A DNA stretch of 48,940 nt from Magnetococcales bacterium (GTDB lineage: Bacteria > Pseudomonadota > Magnetococcia > Magnetococcales > UBA8363). Both the position numbers and the translations under genes were made by a program. The first letter of the stretch is position 1. Every line of letters begins with the position of its first letter. Positions 1 to 7,467 of the stretch are shown here, piece after piece. The notes under the pieces are model-generated. The model worked only from the letters and a program-made list of their open reading frames with translations. It was not told where the DNA came from and did no database searches. The DNA is taken from positions 1-48,940 of the forward strand of contig JACSDG010000039.1 of NCBI GenBank assembly GCA_015660855.1, given 5' to 3'.

Positions 1-87
1 GTCAGTCTCCGCACTTCGTTCACGGTTTTCCCGGACCATTTCCTGGAACATCTTCCAGACATCGTCAAAGGTTACAGCCTGCGTCAT
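1..87 (-). CDS. 5' end of a DUF3782/coiled-coil-type protein (partial)
   Basis: The reverse strand opens with ATG at 87, preceded by a strong GGGAGG ribosome site about 5 bases upstream, and the frame stays open for 29 codons to the window edge. The peptide contains TFDDVWKMFQEMVRENRERS. A 'xFDDVW+MFQE' opening followed by charged E/R/D-rich sequence is what I know from DUF3782-like proteins, where a tandem ETDRxxQ-type coiled coil leads into a PD-(D/E)XK-like C-terminus. Only the N-terminus is visible, so the family call rests on a short motif. The gene is divergent from the lipoprotein that starts at 383. Confidence 0.6.
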   Translation of the reverse strand, partial: MTQAVTFDDVWKMFQEMVRENRERSAETD

Positions 88-382
88 GGCGATCCCTCCC
101 GCTGCTGCCGAGCGTTGTTGGCCACAGGGTACCCGGTTTGTCCGGCATAGGGAACTCATTTCTCAATTGATGCCGAACAAAGGAACGTGAAATGAAATGC
201 CAGTTTGGTGATTTCAGCCCCCTTTTCTCCCTGTAGGCCGAAACTTAAGAAAATATTTTTTGGAAATGTGAAGAATTTGCTTGATTCTTGCGGGGGGGTG
301 ACACACTGCCGCCGATTAATTTGCGGCAGTATCGGCCATGACGTAGTAAGTTGACATTGGAGTCGGGGGAGAAGAATTTGTT
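88..382. other. Intergenic region with a 5' leader hairpin at 305-330
   Basis: The gap separates two divergent genes and should hold both promoters. The clearest structure is a perfect 8-bp inverted repeat, ACTGCCGC (305-312) and GCGGCAGT (323-330), with a 10-base loop. It lies about 50 bases before the ATG at 383. No T-run follows it, so it is more likely a leader hairpin or operator than an intrinsic terminator. A purine-rich stretch GGGGGAGAAG (366-375) can serve as ribosome site for the gene at 383. I recognise no other element here. Confidence 0.4.
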
Positions 383-3300
383 ATGCTGTCAAGAAAACAG
401 GTGGAATCTGCTGGTACGGTTATAAAAATCACGAGTATTTTAGCCTTGTCGGCATTGTTCACAATCAGCACGACTGCCTGCGGTGGCGGCGGTACCGGTG
501 GTGATGGTCCTCCTGCTACGTCCGGCTTGGCGGTTGACGGTCCCATCAAAGGTGGTACCGTCAAAGTTTACAATGCGGATGGAACTTTGTGCTCCCAATC
601 GACTGTCACAACCGATTCAGACGCTTCTTTTTCGATTAGTGGAGCCTCTTGCACCTACCCATTGGCCCTCGAACTGTCGGGCGGTACCGACATACTGCAC
701 TCGGCTGCCGGTATAACGGTTCCAGGGGTTACCATGCGATCCGTCGTTGGGAGCAGTGCTGAATCGATAGCCAACATTTCTCCCTTTTCAACTCTTATCT
801 ATCATGCCCTCCTGAAAGACAAGGGCAATCTGTCCGATGCGGGCATCACGACCAGCAACGCAGCCAGCTCCATAAGCAGTAGAGCCTCAGCGGTTATAGA
901 TGCTTTTGGTTTTGGCGTCGACACCAGTACCGATGGTACGGCAAGCAAAGACTTCAATCCTATTACCGCTCCGTTATGCAGCACCAACTATGCAACGTTC
1001 GTCCAGGCTAGTGAATCTCTGTCCGAAACGGTGCGTCGTACGGCCAGAGCGGCTGGTGGTGTTAATACAACCAATATTGAGGAAATATTCAAAGTCCTTG
1101 GAAAAGATTTCTCCGACGGTGCGTTGGACGGAAAAATGAGTTTGGTGGACGGAACTTCGACTTCTGTGACTTCCGGTATTTCCGGTTTCAATGCCGATTT
1201 CATTCGTGCCTACGCATCGTCCAATGCTCTGTTTGTCCTCAACGATATTTTTTCCACGAACGGTCTGAGCATTACCGGCCAGGACGTTTCACAGATAAGT
1301 GCTCCGTCTGCCGTCAAAACGGCAGCTTCCGAGACGTGTACTTGTACTGTCGCCAGCTATGACGATGTCAAACCAAGTTCTGCGGTGATCACTCAGTGGT
1401 CCAATACCAAGAAGGCTGCTCTGAGCCTTCTTGGTCAGTCTTCTCTTGCGGATCTTGGCATTTCTTCCGATCTTACGACGTCGCAATCCATCAGCTCCCG
1501 TGGTTCCAAGACGGTCAGCTCCACTTACGCCAGCAGTGCAGCTGACTCTTCCAAGGTTTCGACTTATTCGGCCAATATCACCTCTCCTCCGGCCAATATC
1601 ACCTCTCCAGGGGCTTCCGGTCTGGCGGTTGACGGTCCGGTCAAAGGTGGCAGGGTTGACGTCTACAGCGCAGGTGGAACCAAGTGTTCGACGGCTTCGG
1701 TTACCACCAATGCGGATGCGTCTTTCACGATTGATGGTGGTGCTTGTACCTATCCGTTGGTCCTTGAGCTGTCGGGTGGTACCGACATGCTGCACGCGGC
1801 TGCCGGTGTGACGGTGCCGGTTGCCACCATGCGGTCCATCGTTCGCAGCAGCAACGAGACCAGGGCCAACATTTCTCCCTTCTCGACCCTGATTTTCCAT
1901 GCCCTCGTCAAGGACAAGACCAATCTGACCGATGCGGGCCTTTCGGGCAGCAACGTGACCAGCTCCATGGATACCAAAGCCGCGACGATCATCAGCAATT
2001 TTGGTTTCGGGGTCGATGTGAACACCGATGGCTCCGCCAACAGCAGTTTCAACCCTGTCACCGCCGTATTGGGCAACAGCAACATTGCGACCTTCGTTCA
2101 GGCGAGCGAGGCCCTGTCCGAGACTGTGCGCCGCACGGCCAAAGCGGCCGGTGGCGTCAACACCGCCAATATCACGGCTGTCCTGAAAACCCTTGGGCAG
2201 GATCTTTCCGATGACACGCTGGACGGAAACATGACCAAGGCGGATGGAACCTCGACGACCGTGACCTCCGGTATTTCCGGTTTCGACACCACCTTTGTCC
2301 GCGCTTATATACGGGCCAATGCCCTGTTTGTCCTCAACGAGGTCTTCTCCACCACCGGCTTGGACATCACCGACCAGAACGGTTCCAAGGTCAGTGCCTT
2401 GTCTGCCCTTAAAACGGCCGTTTCCTCGGTCAACACGAGTGCCACCACCAGCTACGACAGTGTCAAGCCCAGCTCCCCGGTGGTAACCCAATGGTCCGAC
2501 GCCAAGAAGACCGCCCTGATCCTCCTGGGGCTTTCTACCCTCGCAAATCTTGGCATTTCTTCCGACCTTACGATATCGCAATCCATCAGCTCCCGTGGTT
2601 CCAAAACGGTCAACTCCACCTACGCCAGCGCAGTGGCTGATGCTTCCAAGGTTTCGATCTATGCGGCCAATGTCAGTGCGGCCGCTGCGGGGATAGCCGC
2701 CATCTTGACGACAGGCACTGTCTTCGGTAACGCGATTGAAGGTCCAGTCGCAGGTGCCAGTGTCACCGTTTACAATGCCGACGGCTCCAAATGTTCGGCG
2801 GCTTCGACTACGACCAGCTCCGACGCCAAGTTCAGTCTCAGCATTGGCACGTGTACCCCCCCTCTGGCTCTTGAGCTTTCGGGTGGTACCGATGTGGTTC
2901 ACAGTGCCATGGGTGTCACGGTTCCCCAGACCAACATGCGCTCTATCGTTGCTGCCACTTCTCAAACTGTTGTCAACATATCTCCCTTCTCTACGCTCAT
3001 CTACCATGCACTCATTAATGGTGCTGCCAGTCTGAGTGCTGCTGGGATCACCACCAGCAACGCGGACAGCAAAATTTCGGCCAAGGTCGTTTCTGTCATC
3101 CGGTCCTTTGGTTTCGGTGTTGATTCTCTGACAGATGGTTCTACGGCCAGCAGCTTCAACCCCATAACAACCTCCTTGGGGCCAACCAACCTGGCGACTT
3201 TCATTCAAGCAAGTGAGGCACTTTCTGAAACAATTCGTCGTGTGGCTAAGGTGGGTGGGGGTGTTCATTCCGCAAACATCGGTATGATTTACCAGTATCT

Positions 3301-4288
3301 GGGGAGTGACCTTTCGGATAATATTCTTGATGGTTACATGGTATCCAGTCCGATTGTTTCCGGCCTCTCCGGGTTCAACATGGACAGCATCCGGGTCTAT
3401 ACCATGTCCAACGCGTTTTTTGTCCTCAATGAAATTTTCTCAACGACCGGCCTTTCAATTACCGATCAAAACGGTTCTCAAGCGAATGCTCTTTCCGCCA
3501 TTAAAACATCTGTTTCGGCGGTCAGCAGTTCTGCAACCACAAGCTTTGATAGTGTTAAGCCCAGCACCGTTGCGACGACTCAGTGGACCGATTCCAGGAA
3601 GGTAGCCGTGGCCCTGCTTGGTGTAAGCACTCTTGCGGATCTTGGAATTTCCAGTGATCTTTCAACGTCGGTCTCGATTGCTTCTCGTGGGGCCGAGACG
3701 GGCAGTGTTGCCATGAAGGCCAACTTGGCCGATTCCTCTAAAGTTTCGACCTATTCCGCCAATGTTGGCACTGCCAAAGCCGCCATTGTAAGGCCCTTGG
3801 TTCCAAAAACTGGCCAGACCATATCTTACGCCGCTGGCGACGATGGGGCCATACAAGCGGGTGTACCTTGGCCAAGTCCGCGTTTTACCGACAACAGTAA
3901 CGGCACAATCACAGATAATCTCACAGGTTTGATTTGGCTAAAAAACAGCAACTGTTTCGGTGCTCAGAACTGGACGAATGCCCTCTCTTCTGCCAACACA
4001 TTGGCCAACGGGTCCTGTGGACTTGCCGATGGTTCCGTGGCTGGGAACTGGCGCTTACCTAATCGGTTTGAGTTGGCAAGTTTAATTGATTACGAGCGTA
4101 TCTTTCCCGCGCTGCCAGCGGGTCATCCGTTTTCCAGTGTGCAGCCCAACGACTTCTATTGGTCGAGTTCCACGCTCGCTAGTAGCACGTCCAACGCATG
4201 GATCGCGTACCTCTATCGTGGCCTCGAGACCAAAAACTTTGCCAAGACAAACAGCTACTATGTCTGGCCGGTGCGGGGCGGACAATAG
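383..4288 (+). CDS. Triple-repeat surface lipoprotein with C-terminal DUF1566 domain
   Basis: A 1301-residue protein. Residues 1-33 form a lipoprotein-type signal: a basic start, a hydrophobic stretch and a TTAC lipobox followed by a Gly run. Three tandem ~365-residue units follow, starting near residues 47, 412 and 782. Each opens with a beta-rich module (GPxxGxxVxVYxADG, then LELSGGTD) and continues into a long Ser/Thr/Ala-rich, probably helical part containing NISPFSTLI. From about residue 1142 comes a DUF1566 domain (KTGQT start, WRLPN, YWSSST, end YVWPVRGG), a C-type-lectin-like fold class used by variable ligand-binding proteins. The protein is probably anchored in the outer membrane and displays the DUF1566 domain. 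A smaller DUF1566 gene lies directly downstream and shares its 3' end. The function of the repeats is unknown to me. Confidence 0.85.
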   Translation: MLSRKQVESAGTVIKITSILALSALFTISTTACGGGGTGGDGPPATSGLAVDGPIKGGTVKVYNADGTLCSQSTVTTDSDASFSISGASCTYPLALELSGGTDILHSAAGITVPGVTMRSVVGSSAESIANISPFSTLIYHALLKDKGNLSDAGITTSNAASSISSRASAVIDAFGFGVDTSTDGTASKDFNPITAPLCSTNYATFVQASESLSETVRRTARAAGGVNTTNIEEIFKVLGKDFSDGALDGKMSLVDGTSTSVTSGISGFNADFIRAYASSNALFVLNDIFSTNGLSITGQDVSQISAPSAVKTAASETCTCTVASYDDVKPSSAVITQWSNTKKAALSLLGQSSLADLGISSDLTTSQSISSRGSKTVSSTYASSAADSSKVSTYSANITSPPANITSPGASGLAVDGPVKGGRVDVYSAGGTKCSTASVTTNADASFTIDGGACTYPLVLELSGGTDMLHAAAGVTVPVATMRSIVRSSNETRANISPFSTLIFHALVKDKTNLTDAGLSGSNVTSSMDTKAATIISNFGFGVDVNTDGSANSSFNPVTAVLGNSNIATFVQASEALSETVRRTAKAAGGVNTANITAVLKTLGQDLSDDTLDGNMTKADGTSTTVTSGISGFDTTFVRAYIRANALFVLNEVFSTTGLDITDQNGSKVSALSALKTAVSSVNTSATTSYDSVKPSSPVVTQWSDAKKTALILLGLSTLANLGISSDLTISQSISSRGSKTVNSTYASAVADASKVSIYAANVSAAAAGIAAILTTGTVFGNAIEGPVAGASVTVYNADGSKCSAASTTTSSDAKFSLSIGTCTPPLALELSGGTDVVHSAMGVTVPQTNMRSIVAATSQTVVNISPFSTLIYHALINGAASLSAAGITTSNADSKISAKVVSVIRSFGFGVDSLTDGSTASSFNPITTSLGPTNLATFIQASEALSETIRRVAKVGGGVHSANIGMIYQYLGSDLSDNILDGYMVSSPIVSGLSGFNMDSIRVYTMSNAFFVLNEIFSTTGLSITDQNGSQANALSAIKTSVSAVSSSATTSFDSVKPSTVATTQWTDSRKVAVALLGVSTLADLGISSDLSTSVSIASRGAETGSVAMKANLADSSKVSTYSANVGTAKAAIVRPLVPKTGQTISYAAGDDGAIQAGVPWPSPRFTDNSNGTITDNLTGLIWLKNSNCFGAQNWTNALSSANTLANGSCGLADGSVAGNWRLPNRFELASLIDYERIFPALPAGHPFSSVQPNDFYWSSSTLASSTSNAWIAYLYRGLETKNFAKTNSYYVWPVRGGQ
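521..3805 (+). repeat. Three tandem ~1.1-kb coding repeats
   Basis: In-frame repeats within the 1301-residue lipoprotein gene begin at about 521, 1616 and 2726. Equivalent landmarks recur in each: GPxxGG/A near the start, LELSGGTD about 50 residues in, NISPFSTLI, FGFGVD, SSIAT-type 'LGxxNxATFxQASE' and 'SSDLxxSxSIxSRG' near the end. Unit 2 (1616-2725) is visibly richer in G/C-ending codons (GCC, ACC, AGC) than units 1 and 3, although the protein sequences are alike. This indicates that the units did not arise by one very recent triplication, or that one was replaced by recombination. Confidence 0.8.
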
Positions 4289-4637
4289 AATCTCTGACCC
4301 TTTGATGCTTCAGTATCTTATCCAGTAAAATTTGGCACAAAACGGTCAGGATTACTATGAAAGATATGGACGACAAGGCATAAATCACCCCCTTATCCAC
4401 ACAAAATGGGAATATCCGGAGGAAGTCACCAGCCGTACCGAAACGAAAAAGCGGATGCGGAACCCCTAACCCGGAACGTTGATCGGAAGCTCCGAATCTT
4501 GGATCCCCACTTTCGCTTGGGATGACGGAAACTGCGTATTTCAAGCTTGGTGTGGTTTGGTATAGCAGGTATGACTTTAACTTTTTTTGCCCAAAGGGCA
4601 TCATGTGTAGACTGTAAAGCCGGGTGGAGAGTGCAAA
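4289..4637. repeat. Intergenic region with a degenerate half copy of the GGATCCCC-TTTCG-GATGACG palindromic repeat (4501-4527)
   Basis: About 350 bases between the two DUF1566 genes carry no convincing gene. At 4501-4527 there is one arm of the same palindromic element found complete at 6447-6518: GGATCCCC, an A/G-CTTTCGC core, then GGGATGACG, with two extra T bases. The first 30 bases after the stop at 4288 also resemble the bases after the stop of the next gene at 5231, so the duplicated 3' segment reaches past the coding region. GGAGAG at 4626-4631 is the ribosome site of the gene at 4638. Confidence 0.6.
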
Positions 4638-5231
4638 ATGAAAATTGAGTGTCTTTTTCTTGTGCGTCGGAGGGCCTTTTTTCTGTCGGTGGTAGTTGCA
4701 CTTTTCGCCTCTGCCTATGGGTATGCCGCAGGAGAACCCGCGCCGACACCTAAAACTGGTCAGACAACTTCTTATGGCACCGCTGATGACGGTGCTTTGC
4801 AAAAAGGTCAGACCTGGCCCAACCCTCGTTTTAGTGATATGGGGGATGGTACGGTGTTTGATACCTTGACCGGCCTAGTCTGGATGAAAAATGCGAATTG
4901 TTGGGGGACTATGAGTTGGTCCTTGGCACTAACCAAAGTAGCCGATCTTAACAGCGGTACTGCGACCTGTACCGGATATGTCGGGGGTCAAAACGATTGG
5001 CGGTTGCCTAATGTCAGTGAGTTGAGAAGTTTGATTGACGTGGAGCGAAATGGCCTTATGTTACCAATAGGTCATCCGTTTTCCTCTGTGCAGACCAGCG
5101 ACTATTGGTCGAGTTCCACGGTCGCCGATCCAGTGTCCAGTGCATGGGACGTAAACTTCGGCAGTGCCATCGTGGACGACGCCGCCAAAACTTTCGACTA
5201 CTATGTCTGGCCGGTGCGGGGCGGACGATAG
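4638..5231 (+). CDS. Secreted DUF1566 domain protein
   Basis: A 197-residue protein with a Sec signal peptide (basic start RRR, hydrophobic core FFLSVVVALFASA, cleavage near YGYAAG). Almost all of the mature part is one DUF1566 domain: KTGQT, PNPRF, DGTVFDTLTGLVWMKNANCW, WRLPNVSELRSLID, DYWSSST and terminal YVWPVRGG. It is a close stand-alone relative of the C-terminus of the preceding lipoprotein. It has no lipobox, so it is probably periplasmic or exported. The stretch between SSAW and YYVWPV differs strongly from the upstream paralogue while its flanks are nearly identical at DNA level, as seen in hypervariable lectin-like targets. GGAGAG precedes the ATG by about six bases. The ligand is unknown. 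Confidence 0.85.
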   Translation: MKIECLFLVRRRAFFLSVVVALFASAYGYAAGEPAPTPKTGQTTSYGTADDGALQKGQTWPNPRFSDMGDGTVFDTLTGLVWMKNANCWGTMSWSLALTKVADLNSGTATCTGYVGGQNDWRLPNVSELRSLIDVERNGLMLPIGHPFSSVQTSDYWSSSTVADPVSSAWDVNFGSAIVDDAAKTFDYYVWPVRGGR

Positions 5232-5357
5232 GATCTTTGATACTTTGAGCACTTTCGAGGAGAGAGTGCAGAGTGGTAAGAGATGGGGTGGACCCTAAAG
5301 CAAAGACAACTTTTCGTGGAACACAAGCCTGGTGGTAAGTGTCAAGGAGTGAATGTA

Positions 5358-6413
5358 GTGAAAAGAAAGTCATATTTTTTGTCGGTGTGTTTGGCGTTGT
5401 CTGGTGGGCTGTTTGTTGGGGACGCTTTTGCCAACAGTACGTGTTGTACGTCTCCCGATAAGATAGGCGGTAGTGCTTGGGCTTCTGTGGAAAACACGGA
5501 AACAAGGTCGGAAACCAACCAGCAGGTTCGTCTTGTTTTCAGCCGTTTGGCCAGCGTTATGCGTCCGTCCATCTTTCGCGCAAAAATGAATTTCAAAAAG
5601 GTGGCATTCAATGTTGATGAAGGTAATTTGATTCAGCATTTGGCATCCAGAAAACAGGACCATTTCGATGCCTTCGAGGGAATGACGGGTGTGTCCGCAG
5701 GGAGTGGAGAACTTATGAACGGTGTTTGGGGTAAATATAGCATCGTTGATACAACAGATAGGAGCTCTGGACTCTCAGTTGATACCGTAAGCATGGACAC
5801 CTCTATCGGTTATGACAGAATGTTCGCCAACAAACTGATCATCGGCTTGGCACCGGTCTTGGGACAATCAACACAAAAGATCGAAAGAAATGCGACCAGC
5901 AAGTCGGATACCGTAAGCCTTTCGCTCAATCCTTATGCTGCATTCAAGTTCAACGACATAGTAAGCCTGTATGCCCTGGCTGGGTATACGTGGGCAGATG
6001 GAGACCGATTGATCGGTGATTATGAAAAAAGCATGATTTCCACTGGTATTCTGGGCTATTTTCCCGCAGGAGACATTCAATTGACTGGAAACATAGGGTT
6101 CTGGGCCAGTACGACCAATCCCGCCGATAGTGATAACGAAACAGTGCTGAATCAGCTCAATGCCTCTGTGGAAGCAAGTTATCCGGTTACCACTTCGCGC
6201 AATGTCATTGAGCCTTACGCTGCGTTAGCCCTTGAAATGGACACCAATTATGAAAAAGCCCGAGGATACGATCCCAATGGCGGTGTTGTATCGTTGGGCA
6301 CCCGCGTCGCTTTTAGCGAAGCGTTGTCGGGGGATATTAAATTCTCTGACACCATTCAGCGTGGTAGTATCAAAGAGTACGGCCTAGACCTTCAGATCAA
6401 CTTTCGCTTCTGA
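5358..6413 (+). CDS. Outer-membrane beta-barrel protein (autotransporter-barrel-like)
   Basis: I chose the GTG at 5358 because AAGGAG (5344-5349) lies eight bases upstream and the product then begins VKRKSYFLSV, a classic signal peptide ending at DAFA-N. The frame is open back to 5283 but that part has no signal features. The mature ~325-residue protein has a short N-terminal segment with vicinal cysteines (STCCTS). From about residue 110 alternating hydrophobic beta-strands follow (VSLSLNPYAAFKF, SLYALAGYTWADGD, IEPYAALALEMD), and the last residue is phenylalanine in LDLQINFRF, the hallmark of Bam-assembled barrels. The barrel resembles autotransporter translocator domains, but no long passenger is present. 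Its position right after two DUF1566 surface proteins suggests a shared envelope role, which is inference. Confidence 0.75.
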   Translation: MKRKSYFLSVCLALSGGLFVGDAFANSTCCTSPDKIGGSAWASVENTETRSETNQQVRLVFSRLASVMRPSIFRAKMNFKKVAFNVDEGNLIQHLASRKQDHFDAFEGMTGVSAGSGELMNGVWGKYSIVDTTDRSSGLSVDTVSMDTSIGYDRMFANKLIIGLAPVLGQSTQKIERNATSKSDTVSLSLNPYAAFKFNDIVSLYALAGYTWADGDRLIGDYEKSMISTGILGYFPAGDIQLTGNIGFWASTTNPADSDNETVLNQLNASVEASYPVTTSRNVIEPYAALALEMDTNYEKARGYDPNGGVVSLGTRVAFSEALSGDIKFSDTIQRGSIKEYGLDLQINFRF

Positions 6414-6446
6414 CCTTGTGCTGTTTGGTGGTAACCATTCAGACCC

Positions 6447-6518
6447 CGTCATTCCCGCGAAAGCGGGAATCTAGGATTTGCGGGGCTTCCCTGGATCCCC
6501 GCTTTCGCGGGGATGACG
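6447..6518. repeat. Complete 72-bp palindromic (REP/MITE-like) element
   Basis: The element starts CGTCATTCCCGCGAAAGC and ends GCTTTCGCGGGGATGACG, giving terminal inverted repeats of roughly 26 bases around a short AT/GC core. CATTCCCGCGAAAGCGGGAAT units of this kind are widespread dispersed palindromes in proteobacterial genomes, normally without coding capacity and possibly moved in trans. It lies just after the barrel gene stop (6413) and 49 bases before the nucleotidyltransferase gene, and may also act as a transcription barrier. A decayed half copy is at 4501-4527. Confidence 0.8.
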
Positions 6519-6566
6519 TTTGTCAAAAGGGGGGGGTGAACGGTTACGTCTGTGGGGAGAAGTGCC

Positions 6567-6893
6567 ATGAAAACACCCGACCCTGAGGTTTTGAATGAGA
6601 TGGTCAGGCGCATCGTCGCCGCTGCCCATCCGCTGCGTATCATCCTGTTTGGGTCGGCGGCGCGGGGAGAAATGGGGCCGGACAGCGATGTGGACCTGCT
6701 GGTGGTGATGCCCGATGGCATCCATCATCGGCAAGTGGCCAGAACTGTGTACATGGCCTTGTGTGGGTTATCCATTCCAAAGGACATTGTCGTTGTCACG
6801 GAAGGCGATATCTACAACTACGGACAAAATCCTTCTCTGATTATTGCCCCTGCCCTGGCGAATGGTAAGGAGCTTTACCATGCCCTCGGGTAA
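6567..6893 (+). CDS. MNT-type nucleotidyltransferase (HEPN/MNT toxin-antitoxin family)
   Basis: A 108-residue minimal nucleotidyltransferase. The signature GSAARGEMGPDSDVDLLVV contains the GS and D-x-D metal-binding residues of the Pol-beta-like superfamily; upstream RIILF is the usual strand. The ATG at 6567 has GGGGAGA six to eight bases before it; a GTG in frame at 6552 is less likely. MNT proteins typically pair with a HEPN protein: the MNT member can AMPylate or otherwise neutralise the HEPN RNase. Here the stop overlaps the start of a HEPN remnant (6880), the usual arrangement, but the HEPN reading frame is destroyed. It is now a probable orphan antitoxin. Confidence 0.85.
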   Translation: MKTPDPEVLNEMVRRIVAAAHPLRIILFGSAARGEMGPDSDVDLLVVMPDGIHHRQVARTVYMALCGLSIPKDIVVVTEGDIYNYGQNPSLIIAPALANGKELYHALG

Positions 6894-6988
6894 ACGGATT
6901 CATGGAACTCCTTTTAGACGAATACCAGGAGGCCATCGGCAAGGCCGAAGTCGTGGTGATCTGGGCGGAACAGGTGCTGGGATCATGA
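6880..6988 (+). pseudogene. HEPN partner gene remnant (internal deletion and frameshift)
   Basis: ATG at 6880 overlaps the end of the MNT gene and starts MPSGKRIHG, the position and style of a HEPN-domain start. About 20 bases later, in a different frame, the sequence encodes LDEYQEAIGKAEVVVIWAEQ and stops at 6988. That pattern (D/E-EYxEAIxxAExVxxWAE) is the usual C-terminal end of HEPN proteins paired with MNT. The catalytic R-x4-6-H core and roughly 90 residues are missing, so both ends survive without the middle. I infer an internal deletion that inactivated the toxin. Confidence 0.65.
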
Positions 6989-7086
6989 CCCGGAACCGAA
7001 CAAGTAACTATTGAATGTCAATAGGCCCCAATCATCTTGAAGCGTTGGGCATCAAAGGAAATATCGTTTATTTATGCAATCAGACA

Positions 7087-7467
7087 CTACATTCCGGGCC
7101 TGAAGGCATCCTGGATCCAGTCTACCTGCCACTTTTTGTTTTGTTTGGCGACCAGGACCACGTCAAAGCGACAGCAACAGGATTGCATGTCCGGGTGGCG
7201 TTGGAGATAGATTTCTGCCAGAATCGCCAAGCGTCTTTGCTTGGTCCGGTTGATGGATTCCCCGATGGTGGTCATGGTATCGGTTGCTGTAAGACGGCGT
7301 GACCGAACTTCACAAAAGATCAGAATTTTGCCATTTTTTGCAATGATGTCAATTTCGCCTTGAGGGGTGGAAAAGTTTTTTTCAAGGATCACGCAGCCGT
7401 TTTTTTTTAACGTTTTTTCGGCCAGCATTTCGCCATATCGCCCCATCCATTGACGCCAAAAGGTCAT
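7087..7467 (-). CDS. yraN: YraN/UPF0102 family endonuclease-like protein
   Basis: 126 residues with the UPF0102 pattern: an N-terminal helix (GRYGEMLAEKTLKKNGCVIL), then EKNFSTPQGEIDIIAKNG and LIFCEVRSR. The GEIDII and EVRSR motifs carry the acidic and basic residues of the PD-(D/E)XK nuclease-like fold, usually written E-x-K/R. The family is nearly universal in Proteobacteria and its role is unresolved (Holliday-junction-resolvase-like). Its ATG overlaps the stop of rsmI by four bases (ATGA at 7464-7467), so translation is coupled. The neighbours match the yraL-yraM-yraN neighbourhood known from enterobacteria. Confidence 0.9.
   Translation of the reverse strand: MTFWRQWMGRYGEMLAEKTLKKNGCVILEKNFSTPQGEIDIIAKNGKILIFCEVRSRRLTATDTMTTIGESINRTKQRRLAILAEIYLQRHPDMQSCCCRFDVVLVAKQNKKWQVDWIQDAFRPGM

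Noticed and set aside
1289-3268. 659-residue open frame on the minus strand
   Set aside because: It lies wholly antisense to the triple-repeat lipoprotein, is His/Gly/Arg-rich, and shows the same periodicity as the repeats. It is a shadow of codon bias.
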